Shown here in pieces: positions 16,190 through 24,810 of a stretch of DNA of 64,000 nucleotides; position 1 is the first letter of the stretch; the number at the start of each line of letters is the position of its first letter. A program made the position numbers and the translations under genes. A model generated the notes under the pieces. The model made no database searches. It saw nothing but the letters and a program-made list of their open reading frames with translations, and was not told the DNA's origin. Origin of the DNA: Bryobacteraceae bacterium (GTDB taxonomy: Bacteria; Acidobacteriota; Terriglobia; Bryobacterales; Bryobacteraceae). The stretch lies in contig JANWXD010000014.1 of NCBI GenBank assembly GCA_025055455.1, positions 33,137 to 97,136 of the forward strand. The letters are read 5' to 3'.

Positions 16190-16205
16190 CCCTCGTCCCC
16201 TCCCC

Positions 16206-16889
16206 CTAAAACGGCAGCAAGCCAACAAGCAGACGATAGAGGAAAAACGGGCGACGCACGGCATCGGCCACCACGCCTTTGCCGTTGACGCGCACTTCCA
16301 ATTGGGCGATCCGGTCCGAACGGATCACGTTGCCCGGACTCAGGTCCTCCGGACGGATGACGCCGCGCACGACCACCGTTTGGCGTTCCGCGTTCACCTG
16401 CACCTCCTTGGCGCCCTCGATCACGAGGTAACCGTTGGGCAGCACATGCGTCACACGCGCCGCCAGAGTGGTGCTCAGCACGGTCTCGCGGCTGGTGGCG
16501 CCTTCGCCGTTGAGCTGCGACTCACCGCCGAGATCCGCCAGGTTCGCCAAGGGGCCGCGCGCCTTCGTGATGCCGCCCAGCGCAGCGACCGAAGCGGAGG
16601 CGCTCGAGGCGCGCGCGGTTTTGGTGGCGCCCCGCGCCAACGCGCTGGCCCGCTCGGCCACTAGAATCGTCACGATGTCGTCCACCTGCGCCGCCCGCAC
16701 GTCCCGCGCCAAGTCCGCAAAGCGCGCCCCAGGAAACCAGATGGCCCCTGGCGCTGCCTGCATCTCGGGCCCCGGCCGGTTCATCGCCTCCTCGATGTAG
16801 CGGTCCAGCGCCGTGCGGGGCGGTTTGCCGGCCCGCTCGGCGCCGCTGACCGTCACGCACAGCAACATCGCCGCCAGTTTCGCCTTCAT
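16206..16889 (-). CDS. flgH: flagellar L-ring protein FlgH
   Basis: 227 residues from an ATG overlapping the flgA stop (ATGA) and preceded by GAGGAGGACGCC. FlgH forms the L ring in the outer membrane. Recognisable parts are ARDVRAAQVDDIVTILVAERASA, LAARVTHVLPNGYLVIEGAKEVQVNAERQTVVVRGVIRPEDLSPGNVIRSDRIAQLEV, and a final FFLYRLLVGLLPF. Most FlgH proteins are lipoproteins with an LxGC lipobox; here the signal sequence reads AAMLLCVTVSGA, where the cysteine lacks a small residue before it, so lipidation is doubtful. Confidence 0.93.
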   Translation of the reverse strand: MKAKLAAMLLCVTVSGAERAGKPPRTALDRYIEEAMNRPGPEMQAAPGAIWFPGARFADLARDVRAAQVDDIVTILVAERASALARGATKTARASSASASVAALGGITKARGPLANLADLGGESQLNGEGATSRETVLSTTLAARVTHVLPNGYLVIEGAKEVQVNAERQTVVVRGVIRPEDLSPGNVIRSDRIAQLEVRVNGKGVVADAVRRPFFLYRLLVGLLPF

Positions 16890-17803
16890 GGCGTCCTCCT
16901 CTCCCCGAGCGACGGGGCCACCACGGGCGTCGCCACGCGTCCCGGGCCCTCCACCCGTGCGCGGAACACTTTGCCCGTCGCCGGATTGCGCACTCGCACG
17001 ACTTGCCCCCGGGCCCCATCCGACTCGGCCCGCGCCTCGAGCACGACGCGCGCCGCACCCGCCGCCGCCTCGACGCGCACCAGCTCGCCGCGCGCCACCT
17101 CCGTGGCCTCGCCGAGCATGCCGCGACCCAGCGGCGCCCCAGCCGGAACCGAACGCAGGAGCCGGCGCCCAGCAACCTCCTCCACCGAAGTGAACCAGCC
17201 GCCCGCCTCCGGGAAGCCCTCCCGCTCTTCCAGGCGCACCTGCTCGGGCCGAATCACCTCTCCCGCTTTGAGCGACTCGGCCGCCACCACGCGGGGGCTC
17301 TTGGCCAGAATCCGGACCCGCGCCCACACGGGAAATCTTCGCCCACTGCCGTAGCGCACCCAGCCCTTCCACAGCACGGCCGCACCCGGCGCGGAAGCCG
17401 GCGGCCGCAACAGGCCCGAGCTGGGAAACTCCAGCACCCCGGGCGGCACCGGTTGCCGGCTCCATTCGATCACCTCCAGCCGCACCGCTTGCGCCCCCAG
17501 ACTTCCCATCAGAGCCGCCCGCACCTGCTCGGCACGGAGCCGCTCCATGCGCCGTTCGAAGCACACCGGCGCCGTTTCGCTCAGCGTCAAGCCGAAGCGC
17601 GCGGCCCAGCGCGCCAGCTCGCTCGATCGCACCCAGCGGCGCGTCCCCGGTGCCGGCGCATAGCCCAACTCAGCCTCCGGCGGCGCCGCGGCGAACGCCG
17701 GCACGACTCGAGCCACATCGGCCGCGCGGAGCCGCTCGCCGTCCACCGCCACGCAAGTTCCCCAAGCCAGAGACGTCACTGCTGACCAGGCCGCCAGCCT
17801 CAT
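16886..17803 (-). CDS. flgA: flagellar P-ring assembly chaperone FlgA
   Basis: 305 residues, starting with a signal peptide ([17 protein letters not shown]) at an ATG that overlaps the flgG stop. The C-terminal 130 residues are the SAF/FlgA part: [45 protein letters not shown], then [51 protein letters not shown], the usual FlgA ending. FlgA is a periplasmic chaperone needed to assemble the FlgI P ring. Composition is markedly Ala/Arg-rich. The order flgG-flgA-flgH-flgI is standard and all junctions are tight. Confidence 0.9.
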   Translation of the reverse strand: MRLAAWSAVTSLAWGTCVAVDGERLRAADVARVVPAFAAAPPEAELGYAPAPGTRRWVRSSELARWAARFGLTLSETAPVCFERRMERLRAEQVRAALMGSLGAQAVRLEVIEWSRQPVPPGVLEFPSSGLLRPPASAPGAAVLWKGWVRYGSGRRFPVWARVRILAKSPRVVAAESLKAGEVIRPEQVRLEEREGFPEAGGWFTSVEEVAGRRLLRSVPAGAPLGRGMLGEATEVARGELVRVEAAAGAARVVLEARAESDGARGQVVRVRNPATGKVFRARVEGPGRVATPVVAPSLGERRTP

Positions 17804-18591
17804 CGCGTCAGATTGTTCACTTGCTGGTACATCTCGTCCGCCGCTTTGACGATCTTGGCGTTGGCCTCGTAGGCGCGCTGGCTCACGATCAAGTTGATGA
17901 ACTCCTCCACCACGCTCACGTTGGATTGTTCGAGATAACCTTGCAGCAGCGTGCCCAAACCCTCCTGGCCTCCCGGAGTCCCCACCGTCGGATCCCCGGA
18001 GGCATCCGTCGGCAGGTATAAATTGCGCCCGATGCTGTTCAGCCCCGCCGGGTTTTGGAAATTGGCCAGCTGGATCTGCCCCGCCAGCTGCGCCGCCGTC
18101 TGGCCTGGTTGCGTGTAGCTGACCGTGCCGTCAGCTGCCACGGTGATCGACTGCGCGTCCGGCGGAATCGTAATCTGCGGCTCGATGGGATCGCCATCCA
18201 GCGTCACCAGGTTGCCATCCCGGTCCAGATGAAACGACCCGGCGCGCGTGTAGGCGATCTCCCCCGACGGCAGGCGCACCTGGAAAAAGCCCCGCCCTTG
18301 AATCACCAGATCGAGCGGATTCGAGGTTTGAATGAAATTGCCCTGCGTGAAGATGATCTCGTTCGAGGCGGCCCGGGTGCCCAGTCCGAGCTGCAAGCCC
18401 GTGGGAACCACGGTCTGCTGGCCCGCCGAAGCCCCCGGCGTCACCAGATTCTGATAGAGCAGGTCCTGAAACTGGGCCCGCCGGACCTTGTAGCCCACGG
18501 TGTTGGCGTTGGCCAGGTTGTGGGCGATGTTGTCCACGTTCAGCTGCTGCGCCGTCATGCCGCTGGCGGCGCTGTAGAGTGCGCGAATCAC
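17800..18591 (-). CDS. flgG: flagellar distal rod protein FlgG
   Basis: 263 residues from a GTG at 18591 directly after GAGGAGGAAC. Starts [35 protein letters not shown] in the standard FlgG way, with [32 protein letters not shown] in the middle and the C-terminal coiled region [44 protein letters not shown]. It forms the distal rod and is exported by the flagellar type III system, hence no Sec signal. It lies 58 bp after flgF and overlaps flgA by 4 bp. Confidence 0.96.
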   Translation of the reverse strand: MIRALYSAASGMTAQQLNVDNIAHNLANANTVGYKVRRAQFQDLLYQNLVTPGASAGQQTVVPTGLQLGLGTRAASNEIIFTQGNFIQTSNPLDLVIQGRGFFQVRLPSGEIAYTRAGSFHLDRDGNLVTLDGDPIEPQITIPPDAQSITVAADGTVSYTQPGQTAAQLAGQIQLANFQNPAGLNSIGRNLYLPTDASGDPTVGTPGGQEGLGTLLQGYLEQSNVSVVEEFINLIVSQRAYEANAKIVKAADEMYQQVNNLTR

Positions 18592-18649
18592 GTTCCTCCT
18601 CCTCGTCCGGTTGTCGAATCTCTCTCCGCGGCGCGGCGTCTCCACGGAC

Positions 18650-19396
18650 TCACGGATTGACGCGCGCCACTTCCTCCACGGCCCGCCGGTTCATCTCCGC
18701 CCCGATGGCGATGGCCCTTTGCAGCATCTCGAATTGCCGCAGCACGCTCACCAGCCGCGCCGCCGCTTCCGGAGCCGAGACGTTAGAAGACTCGAGCGCG
18801 CCCTGCTGCACCGCGCCGGCGGCCGTCGTGCGCTGAGCGCCCGCCGGCGCCTCGAAATAGTTCTTTCCCCGCTTGACGAGCAGATGGCGCTCGGCAAAGT
18901 CCACCAACTCCAATTGGCCGACGACTTGCGCTCCTGCCGTGACCGTGCCATCGGCGGCGACTTCAACGTCCTCGCCCGCCGGGATCGCGATCGTGCCCCC
19001 GCCGACGGCCCGCAGCGGATAGCCATCGGCCGTCACCAACAGGCCCGAAGCCGAGATCCGGAAGTTGCCGTTGCGCGTGTAGAGCGGGCCCGACGGTCCG
19101 TGGACCGCGAAAAAGCCCGGACCGGACAGAGCCAAGTGCAAAGGATTCTTCGTCGGCTTCAGGGAACCTTGACTGAAATCCGTCCAGTGGCGTTCGATCA
19201 CCGGCAGCACCGCCCCGTAGGGACTGTCGCCGTGCGCCGTCGCCGCCGCGGCCTCGGCCGAAATGTACAGGCTGTAGAATTCCCGGTCGGCTTTGAAGCC
19301 TTCGGTCGCTTGATTGGCCAGATTGTTGGCCAGCATCTCGAGCGATTCCATCCGCGCCCGTAGACCGCTGGCCGCCGCAATGGTCAACGCATCCAT
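18650..19396 (-). CDS. flgF: flagellar proximal rod protein FlgF
   Basis: 248 residues from an ATG at 19396 with GGAG 12 nt before it; the frame extends upstream without support. The rod/hook family N-terminus ([39 protein letters not shown]) and the [27 protein letters not shown] core are clear, and the C-terminus has [36 protein letters not shown]. It resembles FlgF more than FlgG because of its shorter body and its position first in the row. It starts a minus-strand operon that includes flgG, flgA, flgH, flgI and flgJ, divergent from fliK. Confidence 0.88.
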   Translation of the reverse strand: MDALTIAAASGLRARMESLEMLANNLANQATEGFKADREFYSLYISAEAAAATAHGDSPYGAVLPVIERHWTDFSQGSLKPTKNPLHLALSGPGFFAVHGPSGPLYTRNGNFRISASGLLVTADGYPLRAVGGGTIAIPAGEDVEVAADGTVTAGAQVVGQLELVDFAERHLLVKRGKNYFEAPAGAQRTTAAGAVQQGALESSNVSAPEAAARLVSVLRQFEMLQRAIAIGAEMNRRAVEEVARVNP

Positions 19397-19423
19397 AAAG
19401 GCATCCGGCTCCGACCGCGCTAC

Positions 19424-19439
19424 TGCACGCGCAGGGCCA
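19424..19439 (-). promoter_or_regulatory. possible sigma54 promoter of the flgF operon
   Basis: The minus strand reads TGGCCCTGCGCGTGCA, with GG and GC 10 nt apart as needed for a -24/-12 element. The start of transcription would fall near 19413, about 17 nt before the flgF ATG. A sigma54 activator is encoded in the same island, which makes it plausible, but the site is a weak match. Confidence 0.33.
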
Positions 19440-19630
19440 AGGCATCGGCTGCGAAGAAAGGGCTCGAAAATCCTCGGTGCGCGCCGAGGAGCGTTGCAGA
19501 AGCCCGCGCGGATCGCCGCCACCGTTTTGGCGTTGGGCGGCAAATGCCAGGATTCCGTCAGCAGGCATCCCCGTAACTGCCTTCCACTCCACCGCTCGAG
19601 ACTGGCGTTCCAAGTGCATGGAGTCGCTGC

Positions 19631-21556
19631 GTGAGCGGCGCGTTGCCGAGTTCGTTCCTCACTGCCGCGGATCCCGTCTTCGGCTGGGCGGCGGGTTCCT
19701 TGGCGGGGGAAGAGCCACGCACCGCGCTCCTTCCACCGACGGTTGATTCCGGTTTTGCCAACCTGCTGGATGGTCTGCTTACGGTCCCAGGTTGCGGCGG
19801 CGCCGGCAAATCCGGGTTGCGGGCCGATGCGCTTCCTTCGGCGGAGCTTGAAACCAAGCCACTCGAGATGGCCGAACCATCCGTTCCACGAGCGATGTGT
19901 GCCGCGGCCCCCACCGCTGGCGCCTGCGAGGTAGCCGCTATCGGAGCGCGTGCCGCACTCAAGCCCATGGGGCGCCCAGCGCAGGCGACGGAGTTGTTCG
20001 GCGACGCCGATCGCGACGCAAGTGATCCTCTAGTGATGGCCATGCCGGCGGAAGGGCCCAACGCGGCGGTTGCGCAGTCCGCTCCGGCAGGTTCGACCAC
20101 ATGGGTTCGGCGAGCGGCCGGGCCGCCAGAGGCTGTGGTTCGACCGTGGCACCCAACGCCGCCAGCCTCTCTGGCAGATGCGCCGGCAGGAGTCGCGGAA
20201 GCGGAGGAGCCCGACCCCGTCGGAGGGAACCGGCGGGACGCCCTGGGCGCCGGAGCAAACGTCACGGAATGCCTTCGACCCCGCTTGCCGGTCAACACTA
20301 GTGCGCCGTTCGAGCAGGCTCGGCAGTCTCAGCCGGCCTTCGATCGGCGACAGCCGGGCGACGGCGAACTCTCCCTCGAAACGCTAGACCATGCGCCGAC
20401 GGGCAAAACTCCCACTGCCCCCGAGTCGGCACCCGGGCTCGACCTTTCGCACCGCTCGTCGCCGCCGACGGAACGTTTGGAAGGACACGCCGAAGCTTCC
20501 GCGCCCGAACCTAGAGGCAGCAGCTCCCAGCCGGGCCAGTTGCAGATCCCGCCGCGCACCCCGGCTGGCGCCCGAGGAGGCGCGCTAGGGGAACTGGCTT
20601 TCGCTGTGCGCATCGAAGATCCCCGCCTCGCGCCGGCGCCTGTCGGGCACGCGGCATGGTCTGACGCCCGACCAGAGGACAATTCGCGCCAAAAGGCGAC
20701 CGCGACCGAACCTCGCGCAGCGGGCCCGGAACCGGCTAGACCGCAGGGCATGTCGCGGATGCCGGCCGACGCTGAAGCAGGCTTCGCCGGGCAACTGGCT
20801 TTTGCCGAGCGCACTCCAGAGGTGCGGCTCGACCCGTGCCCTAACGGGCACGCTGCGTGGTCTGACACCCGGAAAGAAGAAGCTTCGGGCCAGTGGCCCA
20901 ACAAGCAGGTGGCGCCGCCCCAAGCGGGAATCCAAACCACGCCGCTGCGTCCGGCGTCGGAGCGAGGGGTCGCGACGGAACTGATCGCGCTGCGGGAGCC
21001 GGCCGTCGGACGCCTGGACCCGCGTGCGGCTGCTCGGGCCGAATCGGAGCTCGGAAGGGGCGCACCCCAGGTGTATCCCATGCCCATCGAGACCCCGCTA
21101 GCGAGGCGCACTGACGAGCCCATCCCGGGCGCGCCCCGGCCGCCGGCTTGGTCTCCGGCGCCCGAGCCGGAGCCGGCCAGCGAGCGGGAGCTTCGCCAGA
21201 TCACTCTGCGCCTGGACGGGACGCGAGGCGAGCGTGTGCAGCTTCACGTGCATGACCGAGCCGGCGAGATTCGCGTGGCGGTTTCGGCCCGCGATCCGGC
21301 GCTGGCGGCCAGCTTGCGGGAGGGCGCCGCCCAGCTCGTCCACCGCTTGGAGGCGAGCGGCTTCCGCGCCGAGTTGCTGCCGGGACCCGGCGCTTCGAGC
21401 GCCGGCGCGCGCTGGCCGGAACCGGCCGCCCCGAGCACCTTGGCGGAACAGCACGACGGCGCGAGTTTCGGCCAGCACCGTGGCGGCGACGATGCGCGCC
21501 AGCGCCGCAACGGGCCGCACCCGGATTGGGAAGCCGACTGGGAAGCACAGCCATGA
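19631..21556 (+). CDS. fliK: flagellar hook-length control protein FliK-like
   Basis: 641 residues from a GTG. Residues 1-500 are disordered, rich in Pro, Ala and Glu, and include a duplicated segment (residues about 321-349 and 388-416) ending in GHAAWSD. The C-terminal domain (about 515-580) fits the FliK switch domain: LRQITLRLDGTRGERVQLHVHDRAGEIRVAVSARDPALAASLREGAAQLVHRLEASGF. FliK measures hook length and changes export specificity through FlhB. Position directly before flgD and flgE supports the call; the long variable middle is normal for the family. Confidence rests on the C-terminus and context. Confidence 0.8.
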   Translation: MSGALPSSFLTAADPVFGWAAGSLAGEEPRTALLPPTVDSGFANLLDGLLTVPGCGGAGKSGLRADALPSAELETKPLEMAEPSVPRAMCAAAPTAGACEVAAIGARAALKPMGRPAQATELFGDADRDASDPLVMAMPAEGPNAAVAQSAPAGSTTWVRRAAGPPEAVVRPWHPTPPASLADAPAGVAEAEEPDPVGGNRRDALGAGANVTECLRPRLPVNTSAPFEQARQSQPAFDRRQPGDGELSLETLDHAPTGKTPTAPESAPGLDLSHRSSPPTERLEGHAEASAPEPRGSSSQPGQLQIPPRTPAGARGGALGELAFAVRIEDPRLAPAPVGHAAWSDARPEDNSRQKATATEPRAAGPEPARPQGMSRMPADAEAGFAGQLAFAERTPEVRLDPCPNGHAAWSDTRKEEASGQWPNKQVAPPQAGIQTTPLRPASERGVATELIALREPAVGRLDPRAAARAESELGRGAPQVYPMPIETPLARRTDEPIPGAPRPPAWSPAPEPEPASERELRQITLRLDGTRGERVQLHVHDRAGEIRVAVSARDPALAASLREGAAQLVHRLEASGFRAELLPGPGASSAGARWPEPAAPSTLAEQHDGASFGQHRGGDDARQRRNGPHPDWEADWEAQP

Positions 21557-21584
21557 AACCGAACGACAAGGAGGACAAGCCGCG

Positions 21585-21878
21585 ATGACGGTTCCCGTCA
21601 ATTCGAACCTCGCCGGCCCGAAACCAAGCCAGGAGATCCGGCCGGTCGTGGGCGAACCGCAGATGGTCACCAAAGATGCCTTTCTGCGGCTGCTGATCGC
21701 TCAGATCAAGAACCAGAACCCGCTCAATCCGGCCGACGGCATCGAGTTTCTGACGCAACTGGCCCAGTTCACCGAGCTCGAGCAGATGCTCGAAATCCGC
21801 AAGCAACTGGAGGCGCTGGTGCGTCAGTTGACACCGGCGTCGGGGACCGCCGACACCCCGGCGCCAGGCGCCCCGTAG
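21585..21878 (+). CDS. flgD: flagellar hook-assembly protein FlgD, minimal form
   Basis: 97 residues, covering only the conserved N-terminal FlgD region: MVTKDAFLRLLIAQIKNQNPLNPADGIEFLTQLAQFTELEQMLEIRKQLEAL. The C-terminal Ig/Tudor-like cap domains of enterobacterial FlgD (about 230 residues in total) are missing, as in some other phyla. FlgD caps the hook during assembly. GGAGG lies 11 nt before the ATG. It sits between fliK and flgE, the usual order. Confidence 0.9.
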   Translation: MTVPVNSNLAGPKPSQEIRPVVGEPQMVTKDAFLRLLIAQIKNQNPLNPADGIEFLTQLAQFTELEQMLEIRKQLEALVRQLTPASGTADTPAPGAP

Positions 21879-21908
21879 GGAATTCAGGAGAAACACGGAG
21901 GAATCGAG

Positions 21909-23165
21909 ATGGCATTCACTGCATTTTCCACGGCGCTTTCGGCGCTGAACGCTCACACCACCGCGGTGGACGTGGTGGCCAACAACCTGGCCAACCTCAA
22001 TACGCCGGGCTTCAAAGCCAGCACCGTCGTCTTTCATGACCTGGTAACGCAGGCTCTGGGGCTGGGCGAGACGCAGGTAGGACTCGGAGTGGCGCGGCCG
22101 CGGACCTTGCGGCAGTTCACGCAAGGCACGCTTCAGTCCACCGGCGGCAGTCTGGATGCGGGGATCCAGGGAGACGGTTTTTTCGTGCTGCGGGACCGCA
22201 ATGGAGCGCTGCTGCTGACCCGCGCCGGGAATTTCCACGTGGACGCGGAAGGCAATTTGCTGACCGCCACCGGCGAGCGGGTGCAAGGCTGGACTGAATC
22301 CGGCGGCGTGCTCGACACCAACCGGCCCATTGGCAACATCGTGATCCCGGTGGGCGCGCTGCGGCCGCCGTTGGCGACCACGCGGTTTTCCCTGGTGCTG
22401 AACCTCAACGCGGCGGGAGGCGTCGGCCAGCCGAGCGGGGTGTTTTCGACGCCCGTGGAGGTGGTGGACTCGCTCGGCGTCACGCATGTGCTCACGGTCA
22501 CCTTCACCAAGACTGGCGCCAACCAGTGGGACTACGACATCACGATCATGGGGGATGAAGTTTCCGGCGGTACGCCGGGAGCGCCGGTGTCGTTGGCTAA
22601 CGGCACGCTGGATTTCGATCCCCAGGGGCTGTTGCAGTCGCCTCCCGCCTCCGGGGGCCCGATCACGATCAACATCACGGGCTTGTTGAGCGGCGCCGCG
22701 GACATGAACATCGACTGGCACCTGTATGCGCCCGACCAGACGCCGCTCATCACCCAATACGCCCAGAGTTCGGCGGTGGCGGCCGTGTCGCAGGACGGCT
22801 TAGCGGCAGCCCAGCTCGTGCGCGTCGGCTTGGCGGACGGGGGTAAGATCCTGGCCCAGTACTCCAACGGGGAACAGCGCGTGGTGGGCCAGTTGGCTCT
22901 GGCGGTGGTGCGCAACCCGGACTCGCTGATGGCGGTGGGCAACAACAACTTCCAGTTGACGGCCCTCAGCGCCACGCCGGCGATCGGTTTGCCGGGCACG
23001 GGGGGCCGTGGAAAGGTCTTCGGGGCTTCCATCGAGTCCTCGACGGTGGATATCGCCCAGGAGTTCACCAACCTGATCGTGTTCCAGCGCGGCTATCAGG
23101 CCAACGCCCGGGTGGTGACGACCGTGGACGAGATCAGCCAGGAAACGATGAACCTGAAACGGTAA
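21909..23165 (+). CDS. flgE: flagellar hook protein FlgE
   Basis: 418 residues starting after GGAGGAATCGAG. The N-terminal AFSTALSALNAHTTAVDVVANNLANLNTPGFKAS, the GIQGDGFFVLRDRNGALLLTRAGNFHVDAEGNLL core and the C-terminal IESSTVDIAQEFTNLIVFQRGYQANARVVTTVDEISQETMNLKR are textbook FlgE. The middle includes the hook-specific domain with a TRFSLVLNLNAAGG start. It polymerises into the flexible hook and is exported by the type III apparatus encoded downstream. Confidence 0.96.
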   Translation: MAFTAFSTALSALNAHTTAVDVVANNLANLNTPGFKASTVVFHDLVTQALGLGETQVGLGVARPRTLRQFTQGTLQSTGGSLDAGIQGDGFFVLRDRNGALLLTRAGNFHVDAEGNLLTATGERVQGWTESGGVLDTNRPIGNIVIPVGALRPPLATTRFSLVLNLNAAGGVGQPSGVFSTPVEVVDSLGVTHVLTVTFTKTGANQWDYDITIMGDEVSGGTPGAPVSLANGTLDFDPQGLLQSPPASGGPITINITGLLSGAADMNIDWHLYAPDQTPLITQYAQSSAVAAVSQDGLAAAQLVRVGLADGGKILAQYSNGEQRVVGQLALAVVRNPDSLMAVGNNNFQLTALSATPAIGLPGTGGRGKVFGASIESSTVDIAQEFTNLIVFQRGYQANARVVTTVDEISQETMNLKR

Positions 23166-23189
23166 TTCTGCCGCGGAGTCAGCAGACCG

Positions 23190-23441
23190 ATGGAGATCAG
23201 CCCCCAGGAAGCCATCGAGGCGCTCGGCGACGTTCCGGTGGAGATCGAAGCCGAGCTCGGGCGGCCGGTGCTGACGCTGCGCGATCTGATGGGGCTGCGG
23301 CCGGGTACTGTCCTGCCGTTGAATCGCCCCGCCGGAGAAAACTTGGAGGTGCGCGCCGGCGGCGTGCTCATCGGCTACGGAGAGGTGGTGGTGGTCGAGA
23401 ATGCGGCCGCCATCCGCCTGACGGACTTCGTCGTCGTATGA
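23190..23441 (+). CDS. fliN: flagellar motor switch protein FliN (short)
   Basis: 83 residues comprising one SpoA domain: VPVEIEAELGRPVLTLRDLMGLRPGTVLPLNRPAGENLEVRAGGVLIGYGEVVVVENAAAIRLTDFV. FliN sits at the base of the C ring and binds FliH, and here precedes fliO-fliP-fliQ-fliR, the conventional order. It overlaps fliO by 4 bp. A second SpoA-domain protein is encoded at 30703-31557, so the cell has at least two FliN-type proteins. Confidence 0.9.
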   Translation: MEISPQEAIEALGDVPVEIEAELGRPVLTLRDLMGLRPGTVLPLNRPAGENLEVRAGGVLIGYGEVVVVENAAAIRLTDFVVV

Positions 23442-23731
23442 GGCTTTCGCAAGCCGTCCGGTGGTCGATTTTCGATTGGCTGGCCAGAGCGTGGGCGCGC
23501 TCGCTGAGCGCGTGGCGGAGGGACGGGCGCGGGAGCCTCACCGGCGCCGCCCGGGGTGAGCGCCAACTAGAACGTTTGGAGCGTCTGCCGCTTTCTCCGC
23601 AGCACTCCCTCTACCTCGTGCGCGTCGCCGGCCGCGCGCTCCTGCTCGGCGTCTCGCCGGCCGGCATCCAGGTGCTCGAGCGGGTCCGAAGGCCGGAAGC
23701 GTTGGGGAGCCGGGAAGGAGACGGAGCATGA
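23438..23731 (+). CDS. fliO: FliO-like flagellar export component without an obvious membrane helix
   Basis: 97 residues. The C-terminal half matches the FliO cytoplasmic domain: LERLERLPLSPQHSLYLVRVAGRALLLGVSPAGIQVLERV. FliO normally has one transmembrane helix at the N-terminus; here residues 1-27 (QAVRWSIFDWLARAWARSLSAW) are amphipathic with several arginines and do not make a convincing membrane span. It may lie on the membrane surface. FliO helps assemble the FliP ring. It overlaps both fliN and fliP by 4 bp. Confidence 0.75.
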   Translation: MRLSQAVRWSIFDWLARAWARSLSAWRRDGRGSLTGAARGERQLERLERLPLSPQHSLYLVRVAGRALLLGVSPAGIQVLERVRRPEALGSREGDGA

Positions 23732-24522
23732 AGTCGCTGGTCGGGACTATCGGCGAGGCTCGCGGGCGCCGCATGAGCCGTGTGCGGAATCAGCGCATCC
23801 TCGCGCTGCTGGCGACCGTCGTCTTGGCCGCACCGCTCGGGGCCCAATCCACCGCGCGCGGGGTGGCCGGCGCGCTGCGATTGGATCAGGGCACCCTCAG
23901 CGTGCCCATGCAAATTGTCTTGCTGCTGACGCTGCTAGCGCTGCTGCCGGCGCTCATCGTCTCGGTCACCCCGTTTTTGCGGATCACGCTGGTGCTCCAC
24001 TTTCTCCGCCAGGCGCTCGGGACCCACTCGGCGCCCTCCAACCAGGTGCTGCTCGGCTTGGCGCTGTTTCTGACCGCGCTGATTATGCAGCCCGTCGCCG
24101 CGGAGATCTACCAGAAGGCTTGGGTCCCATTCGAGAAACAGCAGATCACGCTGGCTCAGGCGGCCCAGGAGGGCGCCAAACCCCTTAAGACCTTTCTGCT
24201 CCGCTTTGCCCGGGAGAAGGATATTCAATTGCTGCTCGAAATCAGCCGCAAGCCGGCGCCGGCCCGGCCGGCGGACCTCGAGCTGAGCGTGCTCATTCCG
24301 GCCTACATCCTGTCGGAGTTGAAGGCGGGCTTTCAGATCGGCGCGGTGTTGTTCTTGCCGTTCCTGGTCATCGACCTCGTGGTGTCCTCGGTGGTGCTGT
24401 CGGTGGGCATGATCCAGCTTCCGCCGGTGATGATCTCGGCCCCCTTCAAGATCCTCCTGTTCGTGCTGGTGGACGGGTGGAACCTTGTGGTGGGCTCGCT
24501 CGTGCGGAGCTTCTACGGGTAG
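23728..24522 (+). CDS. fliP: flagellar export gate protein FliP
   Basis: 264 residues from an ATG preceded by GGAAGGAGACGGAGC, with a cleavable signal (ILALLATVVLAAPLGA). Core features: LTLLALLPALIVSVTPFLRITLVLHFLRQALGTHSAPSNQVLLGLALFLTALIMQPV, DLELSVLIPAYILSELKAGFQIGAVLFLPFLVIDLVVSSVVLSVGMIQLPPVMISAPFKILLFVLVDGWNLVVGSL. It forms the FliP5-FliQ4-FliR1 export gate of the flagellar type III machine in the inner membrane. Confidence 0.97.
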   Translation: MKSLVGTIGEARGRRMSRVRNQRILALLATVVLAAPLGAQSTARGVAGALRLDQGTLSVPMQIVLLLTLLALLPALIVSVTPFLRITLVLHFLRQALGTHSAPSNQVLLGLALFLTALIMQPVAAEIYQKAWVPFEKQQITLAQAAQEGAKPLKTFLLRFAREKDIQLLLEISRKPAPARPADLELSVLIPAYILSELKAGFQIGAVLFLPFLVIDLVVSSVVLSVGMIQLPPVMISAPFKILLFVLVDGWNLVVGSLVRSFYG

Positions 24523-24540
24523 GCCGGCAAGGAGGCGGGG

Positions 24541-24810
24541 GTGAGTCCGGAGCTCGTGGTGGAAAGCGTGCGGCAGGCGCTGATGACGGCCTTCTGGGTG
24601 GGGGCGCCGCTGCTGGCGGTCGGTTTCGTGGCTGGCGTGGCCGTCAGTCTGGTGCAGATCGTGACCTCGATCCAGGACACCGCGTTCAATTCCGTCCCGC
24701 GCTTGGTGGCTTTTCTGGCCGGCCTCGTGGTGTTGCTGCCCTGGATGCTGGAGCGCATGACCCACTATGCGCTGACGTTGTTCGGGGATTTTTCTCGCTA
24801 TGCCCGGTGA
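24541..24810 (+). CDS. fliQ: flagellar export gate protein FliQ
   Basis: 89 residues from a GTG after AAGGAGGCGGGG. Two transmembrane helices with typical sequence: VVESVRQALMTAFWVGAPLLAVGFVAGVAVSLVQIVTSIQDTAFNSVPRLVAFLAGLVVLLPWMLERMTHYALTLF. FliQ packs around FliP-FliR in the export gate. It overlaps fliR by 11 bp. Confidence 0.96.
   Translation: MSPELVVESVRQALMTAFWVGAPLLAVGFVAGVAVSLVQIVTSIQDTAFNSVPRLVAFLAGLVVLLPWMLERMTHYALTLFGDFSRYAR

Noticed and set aside
19603..19618. A possible sigma54 -24/-12 element before fliK (TGGCGTTCCAAGTGCA)
   Set aside because: It would place the start of transcription at about 19629, 2 nt before the GTG, and remove the GGAG ribosome site.
21553..21588. An 11-codon leader frame ending in an ATGA overlap with flgD
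   Set aside because: It contains the flgD Shine-Dalgarno itself, has no ribosome site of its own that I can see, and is short enough to occur by chance.
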